Assembly: GCA_037447655.1 (NCBI GenBank)
Contig: JBBHKE010000917.1
Span: forward strand, 1 to 64,000
Source: Zygnema cylindricum
Lineage: Eukaryota > Streptophyta > Zygnematophyceae > Zygnematales > Zygnemataceae
Direction of reading: 5' to 3'
DNA length: 64,000 nucleotides
In this document: positions 46,259 through 56,448 of the stretch, one piece after another
Position numbering within the stretch: position 1 is the stretch's first letter
Layout: each line of letters opens with the position of its first letter
Notes under the pieces: model-generated
Databases searched by the model: none
What the model saw: the letters and a program-made list of their open reading frames with translations, nothing else
What the model was told of the DNA's origin: nothing
Translations under genes and position numbers: made by a program

Positions 46259-47519
46259 TTTGGCGGAAACGTGATGAGGAGAGAGGGAAAGTCCCTATCG
46301 AAACTTTGGTGGAAGAGGACAAGGAGGTGGCAGATTTGATAGACAAGGGAGAGGAGCTTCTCGAGGAGGATTATGTCACTTCTTCAAGAAACCGGGATAC
46401 TATATGGCAGATTGTGTCAAACTTGCAGATCTTCGACTCAAAGATGGTCAAGGAACCTCAAGGGATGGAGGAAAGGCTTTCTTCACTCAAGTTTATGATG
46501 AGGAAGTGGAAGAAAAAACCGAACCAGAAGAGGAGCTTGAGGAGCTTCTTCTTAATCTAAAAAACACTGAAAAGCATGTCGACATTCCACGGAGACAAAA
46601 GTGTGATTTTGGAGGTAAAAGGTATCCACCCGAGGATGGATGGATCATAGACTCAAGGGCTTCAATGCATATGTGCAAAGATAAGCGGTGGTTCACTAAA
46701 CTGAGAAAAATCCCAACAGTTGAGATAGAGTACGGAGATGGTAGAGTAGAAACCACAAGTCTTGTTGGAACTGTTGACTTGAAGGTTTTAGTTGATGGAA
46801 AGGCCTCAATTGTATCACTCTCAGACGTTCTTTACATTCCACAGCTTAGCAAGAACCTAGTCTCAACAGCTGTCTTAGATGAAAAGGAGTTTGAAACAGG
46901 AACTAGGAAAGGAATCTTCACAGCAAGCTTTGATAATGAGGTTTATTTCATAGCTGAGAAGGGCATTCAAGGAATGTTTAGAATTGTACTTTGCAATGAA
47001 AAGAGTGTTCTATACTCGTGTGCAAGTGAGATGATGCTTTGGCATAAAAGGTTGGGGCATGTGCATCTAGATAGATTAAAGAAAATGAAGAAAAAGGGAA
47101 TAGTGTAGGGTATTACTTTTGAAGATGATGAGACCTTTGATGATTATAGTGTATGTGCCCAAGGGAAGATTCATAGACTTCCATTTCCAAAGGCAACCAC
47201 ATATAGGAGAGAGAAAGTATTAGATATAGTTCACACTGATGTTTGGGGACATGCTAGGTATGCTTCACATGGGGGGAAGAGATGGATGTTAACTATCACA
47301 GATGATTGGTCTCGATACACGAAGGTATACTTTCTCAAACATAAGTCAGAGGTATTAAGATGTTTCAAAGAGTATAAAGTATGGAGTGAAAGCTACATGA
47401 AACCTCAATAAAAGAGATAAGAAGTGATAATGGGAAAGAATACACCTCAAGGGAATTTGAAGAATATCTTAAAGAAGAAGGAATTCATCATTTGAAAATT
47501 GTTCCCTATAATCCGGAAC
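46259..47519 (+). pseudogene. Autonomous copia fragment, part 2: gag knuckle, protease, integrase
   Basis: Plus strand, opposite to part 1, joined at 46258 within TTTTTGGCGG. Decayed knuckle (CHFFKKPGYYMADC), protease IIDSRAS (Gly to Arg in the active site), GAG-pre-integrase finger (MMLWHKRLGHVHLDRL) and the start of the integrase core (DDWSRYTKVYF, SDNGKEYTS). Stop at 47106. Its gag part (WRKRDE, KPYRNFGG) is closest to B, so it is probably from B's autonomous partner. Confidence 0.8.
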
Positions 47520-48693
47520 TTTATACTCCCAAAAGCACATCGTTGCTTTCGTGTAATTTCTGTGTACTTCTCTCTCTTCTCCATTCTACCGATGTGAAGA
47601 AGCTCCAATATTTCTTCATCCTCTTTCTCCTCTTCCCCTTCTTCCTCCTCTTTCACATTCCAACTTCTAAGTTCTTCAAACAAGGACACTCCTCTATATA
47701 GTGACCCGGTTCTCTACAAAAGAAGCAAACACCCTTTTTCAAAGCTCCCCTTTCTTTTCCTCTCCCTCTCTTTCCACCAAAGTTCCGATAAGGTTTGCCT
47801 TCGTCTTTCTTCCTCTCATCACGCTTCCGCTCGTCATCGCCGTTCCTCTCATCACGCTTCCGCCAATCACCACCAGCTGTAAATGCAGTTACCCTCTCAC
47901 TTCCCCTACGAAGCTCCAAAGTGCTTTCCCTCACAAGAATTATCCCCATGGTAAAGCTCCAAGTCCATGAAGAGCCATCCATTGCCTGCATACGATTAAT
48001 GATGTTTTCGTACTCATCTGGGAGTTTCATGAGTAGTGTATTGATCTTTCTCTCCTCAGATTCTACATACCCCGCACTAGCAAGCTCAACATATAACGCA
48101 GCAATATCATTGCAAAACTCTATAATGTTACCGCCTTTATAAACATAGGCCTCTATTTCCTGTTATACTAACTGCTGCCTCTGAATAGTCTCACTCTTAT
48201 AAATCTGCCTTAGTGTTTTCCATATTTCCGAAGACTTGGTAAGACTTAAATGAGTGATAGCTATGGACTTAGACACATATCTAAGTATAAGATGTTTTGC
48301 TATAGTGTTTTTATACTCCCAAATTTTACTATCATTTTCTTGAGTTATACTTATAACCCCTCTAAGTGAAGATGTGGCGGAGAGCATAGCTCCCCTCACC
48401 ATAAGTGTCCCTTTATCCTTCTCCCCTTTTCCCCCTTCCATCACAATATTTTTCCCTTCACCTTTCGTTGCATTTGAACTCCGGTTGATATTCTGGACAG
48501 CCTCAGATGGTTCTCCACAGTAAGCTCCTCCAAAGCCAGGTGGCGGACATCTCACTTGTCCCAAAACAATTCCCCATAAGTGCTTCTCGAAAAGCAATCC
48601 CTCCATAATAAACTCCCAATAAGTAAAGTCTGTTCCATCGAACATAGGCACCCTAGATGGTGGGCCCATAACCTGAAATTCTATGGGCTCCAT
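47520..48693 (-). pseudogene. B gag, copy 3
   Basis: Start codon at 48691-48693 inside the LTR. N-terminal frame is open across the site where other copies have lost two bases, down to a single nonsense change (AAA to TAA near 48163). The second half (47653-48030) has the knuckle; a one-base loss near 47676 shifts the acidic linker. Confidence 0.82.
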
Positions 48694-49783
48694 TGCCCAC
48701 AGAATTCGGAGATCCAAAAGAAGCTAATCTAGATAGTGCCGACTCCAATTTGATATAAACCCAAATAAATGATCCCTTGACAATAAAAACCCCAATATAC
48801 GTTCACCCCCTATGAATAGAAGACCTTCTGTGTGCTCAGTTCCACCACAAAATGCAAAGCTTCAATATGTGTTTTGGACAATATTCCCCACTTTGACTTT
48901 CCCACTGAATAAGTGCCACCTTGGCACGCAAAGACTCTGACCGACTACACCCTTGTGTAGCTTGGACTCCCCTGAGTCCACAGCAAAAAGAATCACTGAA
49001 TTTCCTCACCGATTATGACTGGTGAGTTATATAAGTTATGGCTGGTCAAAGATGACCTTTATAGTTACAAGCTCTCTTAGAGAGAGGTACCGAAATATCA
49101 CTAAGTCTTAGTCTGCCTACTCATGACTACCTACTACTAAACCCTAGCCAATAGGAACACTATATAGTACAAGAAGGTACGATGGGCGATGTACTTATTG
49201 TACGGCCATTGTACGACATGGTCTACAAGGTGACATGTGCCAAATCGGGAGCCATGGTTCCTCCTCCCATCTTCTCCGGTGTCAAATAATGTGGCGCCAC
49301 GTGGCACCGCGTGACGCTATTCCCAAAGGCCGCCGAAAGCTTATTGCGGGTGGCGGCTGTAATGGTGGCCGTCCGATCAATTGTATTTATACGGCTTCGA
49401 TTCGCTTCCATGCATCAATTGATTAATGCGCGTTTTCGTTAGTCTGCTGCGAATTAGTCCTTTGAATCAATAGATAAATATGCGTGAAACGTCTCACGTG
49501 TATCGTTTCGATAGTAACTTAATGGATAAGGCTTTGGTCTATTTCGTAGCCTGCAGAACCTGGTACAAATCCGACCGGCGGTGTATTTTGCTAAAACTAG
49601 TAAAATACTTTCTAATTCATTCTGCCTCCTTCTAAATGATGCGGCAACCATGGCGTGCCTTTTGTCCTCTCTTTCTCTCTCTTTACATTCTAACTAAAAT
49701 ATAGAAGTGAACTATTAGTCACCTCTTTTCAACACTCTATTTATTTTTCCAATACAGACCTAGAAAATACATAAATTTCAACA
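48674..49783 (-). repeat. B inner LTR 2
   Basis: 1110 bp, plus-strand ends TGAAATTCTATGGG and ATAAATTTCAACA. The stretch 49330-49750 is clearly diverged from the other B LTRs and carries a tRNA-Arg-like segment at 49508-49580. Confidence 0.86.
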
Positions 49784-49796
49784 CTCCCCTTATTTT

Positions 49797-50102
49797 CTAG
49801 TCTACCTTCTTTTCAACTCCCACTAAAACCTTTTTTTTTTTCTTCCTATTCCTCTTTCTTTTCTTCTCGTAAAACTTTAAGTGAATACCCTCGTATTTAA
49901 AGAAGTGTATTAGATGAACCGAAATAATAATTACATCACACATTTTATTTTGCATGCCATTTTTCATAAATCCGAGAAAAGATTTTATCCACCTCATCTC
50001 TTTTCCATCCACACTAAATCCAATTTCCCTCTTGCAATTCGAACAGCCAGCCCCATCTCCAATATGCAACACACACCCAGATGCTAACCCTTTTACAGGC
50101 AC
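49797..50102 (-). pseudogene. B RNase H-like relic, copy 2, cut
   Basis: Same relic as at 43742 (VKGLASGCVLHIGDGAGCSN, IKSFLGFMKN, Lys/Arg tail). It is cut at 50102-50103, where plus-strand gag begins at a CACACC/CCACC micro-match. Confidence 0.7.
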
Positions 50103-50103
50103 A

Positions 50104-51627
50104 CACCATCTAGGGTGCCTATGTTCGATGGAACAGACTTCACTTATTGGGAGTTCACAATGGAGGGATTACTTTTTGAGAAGCACTTATGGGGAATTGT
50201 TTCGGGACAAGTGAGATGTCCGCCACCTGGCTTTGGAGGAGGTTACTATGGAGAATCATCTGAGGCTGCCCAGAATATCAAACGGAGTTCAGATGAATCA
50301 AAAGGTGAAGGGAAAAACTTTTCAGTGGATGGGGAAATAGGGGAGAAGGATTAAAGGACACTTATGGTGAGGGGAGCTATGCTCTCTGCCACATCTTCAT
50401 TTAGGGGGGTTATAAGTAAAACTGAAGAATATGATAGTAAAATTTGGGAGTATAAAAACAATAGCAAAACATCTTATACTTAGATATGTGTCTAAGTCCA
50501 TAGCTATCACTCTTTTAAGTCTTACTAAGTCTTCGGAAATATGGGAAACACTAAGGCTGATTTATAAGAGTGAGACTATTCAGAGGCAGCAGTTAGTAAA
50601 ACAGAAAATAGAGGCCTATGTTTATAAAGGCGGTAACAAGATAGAGTTTTGCAATGATATTGCTGCGTTATATGTTGAGCTTGCTAGTGCGGGGTATGTA
50701 GAATTTGAGGAGAGATTGATCAATACACTACTCATGAAACTCCCAGATGAGTACGAAAACATCATTTATCGGATGCAGGCAATGGATGGCTCCTCATGGA
50801 CTTGGAGCTTCACCATGGGGATAATTCTTGTGAGGGAAAGCACTTTGGAGGTTCGTATGGGAAGTGAGAAGGTAACTGTATTTACAGCTGGTGGTGATTG
50901 GCGGAAGCGTGATGAGAGGAACGGCGGTGACGAGCGGAAGCGTGATGAGGGGAAGAAAGACGAAGGTAAACCTTATCAGAACTTTGGTGGAAAGAGAGGG
51001 AGAGGAAAAAAAAAGGGAGCTTTGAAAAAGGGTGTTTGCTTCTTTTGTAGAGAACCGGGTCACTATATAGAGGAGTGTCCTTGTTTGGAAGAACTTAGAA
51101 GTTGGAATGTGAAAGAGGAGGAAGAAGGGGAAGAGGAGAAAGAGGATGAAGAAATATTGGAGCTTCTTCACATTGGTAGAATGGAGAAGAGAGAGAAGTA
51201 CGCGGAAATTACACGAAAGCAACGATGTGCTTTTGGAGGTATAAGGGAAGTAAAGGGAAGGGAGGTACTTGAGGGAGTTAGAAATGATGAGGATGTCAAG
51301 GAGTGTAGAAAGTATGAGTTAGAAATGAGAAAGTCAGATCTAGGATACATAAATGAAAAAGGGAAAAATAAAAATAATAAGGATAATTCTATAAATATTT
51401 GGGAAACAGAAAACTGGTTGGAAAAGGAGACTTCAACGGATTTGGAGGAAAGGGGAGAAGTAAAACTAGAGGGGGTTTTAAATGATAGTGGAGAAAAGAA
51501 ATATTTAATGAAAAGCTTAGGGGAGGAGAAATACTCTTTGGGAATCATTATAGAAAGTGATAGTGGAAAGAATTCCATGGGAGAGAGTGAGGAAAGTTCA
51601 GAAAATGGGGGTGAGTATCATGGATAA
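50104..51627 (+). pseudogene. B gag, copy 4, longest open frame
   Basis: N-terminal part (50115-50354) stops at GAT-TAA. The main part (50431-51627) is 398 residues: gag core, Lys/Arg/Gly-rich linker, zinc knuckle CFFCREPGHYIEEC (near 51040-51080), acidic linker, then a pol relic in the same frame whose KKYLMKSLGEEKYSLGI recalls the copia RT end (DMKDLGEAKYILGIQ). Protease, integrase and the RT core are absent, not just broken. Confidence 0.85.
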
Positions 51628-52054
51628 AAATATGAGCTCGGAAGATGTTGATTTTATGAGGAACTTAGTGGGGACTCTTGATATAACGATAAATTTGGGG
51701 GGTAATGGTTTTGACATCACTAATGGGAGTGATGGCATTTATGGTGGTGTGCATGTAAAAGGGTTAGCACCTGGGTGTGTGTCGCAGATTGGGGATGGGG
51801 CTGGTTTTTTGAATTGCAAGAGGGAAATCGGATTCTGTGTGGATGGAAAAGAGATGAGTGGGATAAAATCTTTGCTTGGATTTATGGAAAATTGTATGTT
51901 TAATAAAATATGTGATCAGCAAGATGGAATGTTTATTTCAGCTCATCTAATGGACCTTTTAAAATACGAGAGCATTCACTTAAAGCTTTATGAGGAGAAA
52001 AGAAAGAGGAAAAAGAAAAGAAGGAAAAAAAATTTATTGTATATATATTTTTAG
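51557..52054 (+). pseudogene. B RNase H-like relic, copy 3, complete
   Basis: 165-residue frame overlapping the gag frame. MSSEDVDFM recalls the copia MSSEERQFM, then the dead RNase H described for copy 1 and a basic tail ending just before the polypurine tract. That the frame stays open in three copies is notable. Confidence 0.7.
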
Positions 52055-52078
52055 TGGGAGTTGAAAAGAAAGTAGACT

Positions 52079-52093
52079 AGAAAATAAGGGGAG
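52079..52093 (+). promoter_or_regulatory. B polypurine tract
   Basis: AGAAAATAAGGGGAG directly before the right LTR. Confidence 0.8.
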
Positions 52094-53331
52094 TGTTGAA
52101 ATTTATGTATTTTCTAGGTCTGTATTGGAAAAATAAATAGAGTAAGTCAGCAAAGGCAACCTGCTTCTCGCTCAACTCTCTCCAGTCCCCATACTTGTTG
52201 CAGTCACTGAAGACCAGAGAGAGAGCTAGAGCCATGGCTATCTAAAGAGGATAGGCTAATTCGTAGTTTGTACCAAAATGGTTGTGACGGTTCCAGGATT
52301 AGATCCTGATACCTACATCCTATGGTAGACGTTAGCTTTAGCCTATAGCTTAGAGTAAACGGTGGTATGTGTAGGGTACAATAAGTATTTATTAGTGTAG
52401 AAGAAGAGAGTTCTAACAAACTAACAAATGACCAAAAACTGCTCTAGACCAGATTTGAACCATGATCTGTGGTTATAGTTTTAGAGGAAAGCCTTAACCA
52501 ATAAGGCTATCGAAACGATACACGTGACGGGTTTCATAAATACATAAAGATTACGGCAACAGCTAATTAACAGCAGACTAACCAAAAGGAGCAATTTCTG
52601 CATGTACGCGAATCTGAACCGTGTAAAACATGTTTTGATCGGACGGCCGGAATTATAGCCGCCACGCGAAGTGAGCTTTTTGGCGGCATACAGAGATAGC
52701 GTCACGCGGTGCCACGTGGCGCCACATTATTTGATACCAAAGAAGATGGGAGGAGGAACCATGGCTTCCGATTTGGTAGGTGTCACCTTGTAGACCTTGT
52801 CGTACAATGGTCGTATAATAAGTACATTGCCCATTGTACCTTCTTGTACTATATAGTGTTCCTATTGGACTAGGGTTTAGTAGTAGGTAGTCGTGAGTAG
52901 GCAGACCGAGACTTAGTAATATTTAGGTACCTCTCTCTCTAAGAGAGCTTGTAAGTATAAATGTCATCTTTGACCAGCCATAACTTAATGCTGGGGTGAG
53001 CAAATTCAGTGATTCTTTTTGCTGCGGACTCAGGGGAGTCCAAGCTACACAGGGGTGTAGTCGGTCAGAGGTTTTTGCGTGCCAGGGTGGCACTTATTCA
53101 GTGGGAAAGTCAAAGTGGGGAATATTGTCCAAAACACATATTCAAGCTTTGCATTATGTGGTGGAACTGAGCACACAGAAGGTCTTCTCTTCATAGGGGT
53201 GAAGTTGTATTGGGGTTCTAATTGTCAAGGGATCATTCATTTGGGTTTATATCAACTTGGAGTCGGCACTCTCTAGATTAGCTTCTTTTGGATCTGCGAA
53301 TTCTGTTGGCAATGGAGCCCATAGAATTTCA
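52094..53331 (+). repeat. B right outer LTR
   Basis: TGTTGAAATTTATG to GAATTTCA, followed by TTATT. An antisense tRNA-like segment with GGTTCAAATCTGG lies at about 52440-52512. Confidence 0.92.
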
Positions 53332-53336
53332 TTATT

Positions 53337-54053
53337 CATAACTCTAATTAGGGTTTTTTCACGTATAAATGTAAAATTAACACGCGATCAATATTCTTAG
53401 AGTAAAATAGGTACGATTTCATTGTGCATTTTATTCTGAGCGTAGTTTTACGTGCGATCGCGATTATTTTATTCTATATTTTGTACTTTATTACTTAAAA
53501 AAGTATCATTTTGTACGGAGTGACACTTTCGTACACCACACTATTCAAGAAGATCATAAATTAAAATTATTAACGGTAATTCACCAGAACCAAATTAATG
53601 TAAAAACAAAATAGTGTTATTAATTCTATTGCAGGTTTTGGGGTTAAAATTTGGCGGTGCCGATATAGCGTTCATAATGCTAATAAGGATTGACGGTGTA
53701 GTTAGCATATGCCGTAAAAATATAAAACGAAAAATGTGTGCCATTCACGGACGACCATACAAGGTAGTAATGATTGCACGTACGCGTCAACAGTTTGAAC
53801 ATTGGCATAATGCATAGGGGAGGTTGGCAACACATGTTAATTAGATGTTAGATTTAAAGCATGAGGTTTATTTGCATTCGTGAAAGACAGTTTTACACTT
53901 TTAAACTTTTCAAAAAAAATTGCGCAATGAATGGCCATTAGTGTGAAGTATTTGTTAGTGTAAGGAGAAAATTATGGCACAATACCTAGTCTGTATTGTT
54001 ATCAATGCTATTTTGGGTCCAATGGTGCTAATAACAAACATTTTACTAACTTA
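53337..54053. other. Intergenic, terminus-like repeats
   Basis: AT-rich. Contains TGTACGG...CGTACACCACACTA (53514-53550) and GATTGACGGTGTA (53687-53700), both parts of the dispersed TA-flanked family. No gene. Confidence 0.45.
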
Positions 54054-54781
54054 GGGTGACGTTCCATCGGGCGAATAGTGGCGTAGTTTACAAAAATCCG
54101 CGACTCTCCGTACCAAATCGTACAACCTATTTTGTTTTTATACAAAAAACAACATTACAGAAAATCTTGCCAATACTCTCCAAAGGTCTTGGAGGTAATA
54201 CTGACTGTCGGATGTTCATCTGCGAGGAGTTCGCTTCATTTTTTTTTGTAATTGTCAACCCACCTCAAGGAGGTGAGTTGGCAGATACAGAAAAAAAAAG
54301 TTCGTGACACGTTGGACGATTAAGCTACGTGTGATGATGGAAAACCAACGAAAAATCTTAAGATTTGCACATGACATGCGCTTTCCAAGATACAACCGAA
54401 AATAAAAACGAAATTTCATAACATTCCTTTGTCACGCTATTTTCGGTAACTTCTGTTCATCACACTATTTCTCTCAAAGAACTTTCGTTATGTTCGAAAG
54501 CTGAAACCGTAATAAATGAGCTGGCGTACAGACTGGCGTCTGCAAAAAGTTGTCGTATGATTACTTCGTACGCAGGTGCATGGTATGAAAGTGAAGATTT
54601 GAAGCTAAGTTTGTCGGTGCTAAAAATCTAAAAGATATTCAATATCATATCGTAGATTGCGTGGCGCCAGTCATTTTAGAACACGTGGCTTACAGACTCT
54701 ACGTGATGGAACATCGACTCAATCGACCCGGTCTGTAGAGTTTGCCGTACAATTACAGAAACGTATGATGGAGCTTTACCC
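54054..54781. mobile_element. TTA-flanked inverted-repeat element, 728 bp
   Basis: Termini GGGTGACGTTCCATCGGGCG and ATGATGGAGCTTTACCC, TTA at 54051-54053 and 54782-54784. A hairpin CAACCCACCTC/GAGGTGAGTTG is at 54256-54280. No coding frame. Confidence 0.72.
54256..54280. repeat. Hairpin inside the 54054 element
   Basis: CAACCCACCTC, three bases, GAGGTGAGTTG: ten of eleven positions pair. Confidence 0.75.
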
Positions 54782-54802
54782 TTAGGTACACCTTCCCACT
54801 AC

Positions 54803-54995
54803 TGTAGCCGTTATTGTCCGTGTTCACATGGTCAACATTTGAACTTGTGAGAACAAATGCGCGCCCTTTTTCGCGCCATTTTTTACGCCTTTATAACTAT
54901 GAATAAAATCTGAGTGTGCTTTTCCATGTCGACGCTGTTAGCTGACACTTTTTTTGCATTTTTGTACCAAAGAGCGAGTAGTTTAGTACGGAGTT
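54803..54995. repeat. Dispersed repeat R1, copy 2
   Basis: Matches R1 copies at 11042 and 58236 (GTCAACATTTGAAC, GAGTGTGCTTTTCCATGTCGACGC, TTTTGTACCAAAGAGCGAG). Confidence 0.65.
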
Positions 54996-55236
54996 AAACA
55001 TTTGGTACACTACTGTACGGTACAGTACACTATATAAAATTGCACAAATTAGTGTAATCAACACTAATAGTATTCACACATATACTATTGTAGCATATAT
55101 TAAAAATAGAGGTTCGAGAAATTCGAGAGGTAAGGGCGTATATACATTGTTATAAACACTAATAGCGATTCAGGGTGCAATGTACTTAGTGAAATCTTCA
55201 CGCAAATCATCGGGCAGCTGACGAGATTGTTTACAC

Positions 55237-55692
55237 CATAGTTAAAAAGTAGGCGTTTCTACTGTAGGTCTTTTGTCGTCGCCTTCATTGTAAGTTGTGT
55301 TATGGGCTTTTCATGTGATCGTCTTTAGTCGCTACTTTGACCAACGACCGTCCGATCGTCCAAATCTGACGATAGTCCTATCGTAAGCTGTGTTATAAGC
55401 TTTTCATATGATCTTCTTAGATCACTACTTCGATCAGCGACCGTCCGATCGTCCGAATTTGACGGTTTAAATAAAAAGTCGCTCAAAACTCACAGAAAAA
55501 TATTTTTTTTTCCGTTTTTTTTTCAAATTTAGACATGATGTTTAATTCTCTATCAATCCATGTGCAACTCAACCATATTATTATTTTGTTTCATTTTGCG
55601 GCCAATACAATATGGGTCTTAAGGGTATATTGTATTTTTTGCGTACAATAGGCATATTGTATAGGTGTAGTTTAACCTACTTTTGAACTATG
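55237..55692 (+). mobile_element. hAT-type MITE, copy 1
   Basis: 456 bp, ends CATAGTTAAAAAGTAGG and CCTACTTTTGAACTATG, exact 8-bp target duplication GTTTACAC (55229-55236 and 55693-55700). Inside, a unit with CGACCGTCCGATCGTCC and TCGTAAG(C/T)TGTGTTAT is present twice. Confidence 0.85.
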
Positions 55693-56000
55693 GTTTACAC
55701 CTTTTGAGTAAACAGTAAACTTTTCATAAACGTTTTGTCGGTTTTATTCAAAATCGTACAGGTGAGTGTAATCCAAGATAGCAGGCAGGTGGATATATAA
55801 AACAAAAATTAGGAAGGACTTGGCGTCCTGCGTCTCAAAAGTTTCCATTGCGTTACAACTTTGTATAAATCCGCAAATCGGATCACAGTATGGATTTTCC
55901 ATACGAACAATGTTAATTCGACCTTATAAACTTTGTCGTCCCGTGCTCATCAATTATTGGCCAGCTATGAACGAAAACGAGTAAACTTAATGGGGCGGAC

Positions 56001-56440
56001 CATATTTCAAAAGTAGCGTGACGCATATTGTATGCAAACATACAATATGGCCTTAAGACCCATATTGTATTGGCCGCAAAATGAAATAAAATAGTAGCAG
56101 GGTTGAGTTGCACATGGATCGATAGAGAATTAAACGTCATGTCTAAATTTGAAAAAAAAATCGGACAAAAAAATATTTTTCTGTGACTTTTGAATGACTT
56201 TTTATTTAAACCGTCAGATTTTGGACGATCTGACGGTCGTTGATGAAAGTAACGATCTAAGAAGGTCACATGAAAAACCTATAACACAACTTACGATAGG
56301 ACTATTGTCAGATTCAGACGATCGGACGGTCGCTGATAAAAGTAGCGATCTAAGAAGATCACATGGAAAGCCCATAACACAACTTACGCTAAAGGCGGCC
56401 TACCAAAAGGCTACCAAAAAACGCCTACATTTGAACTATG
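56001..56440 (-). mobile_element. hAT-type MITE, copy 2, inverted
   Basis: 440 bp, reverse complement of copy 1 along its whole length, with the same doubled unit. Flanks GGGCGGAC and GGACGGAC (8 bp, one mismatch), so it is an independent insertion rather than one arm of a fold-back element. Confidence 0.82.
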
Positions 56441-56448
56441 GGACGGAC

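Larger units (their letters stand above)
39532..53331. mobile_element. Copia B cluster: rearranged gag-only copia elements, TTATT-flanked
   Basis: Outer LTRs 39532-40761 and 52094-53331 are both in plus orientation and flanked by exact TTATT (39527-39531 and 53332-53336). Between them lie two more LTRs in minus orientation (42486-43728 and 48674-49783), each shared by the internal regions on its two sides, and inverted junctions near 41128-41180 and at 50103. The exact outer duplication says that one insertion founded the locus; the rest came from later or concurrent rearrangement. Internal regions carry gag and a pol relic only, except for a fragment of an autonomous relative at 45661-47519. 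Confidence 0.85.

Noticed and set aside
49508-49580. Functional tRNA-Arg gene
   Set aside because: The T-arm, acceptor stem and anticodon region do not pair as in a tRNA; treated as tRNA-derived LTR sequence.
55237-56440. One fold-back transposon of 1.2 kb
   Set aside because: Each arm has its own complete ends and its own 8-bp target duplication.
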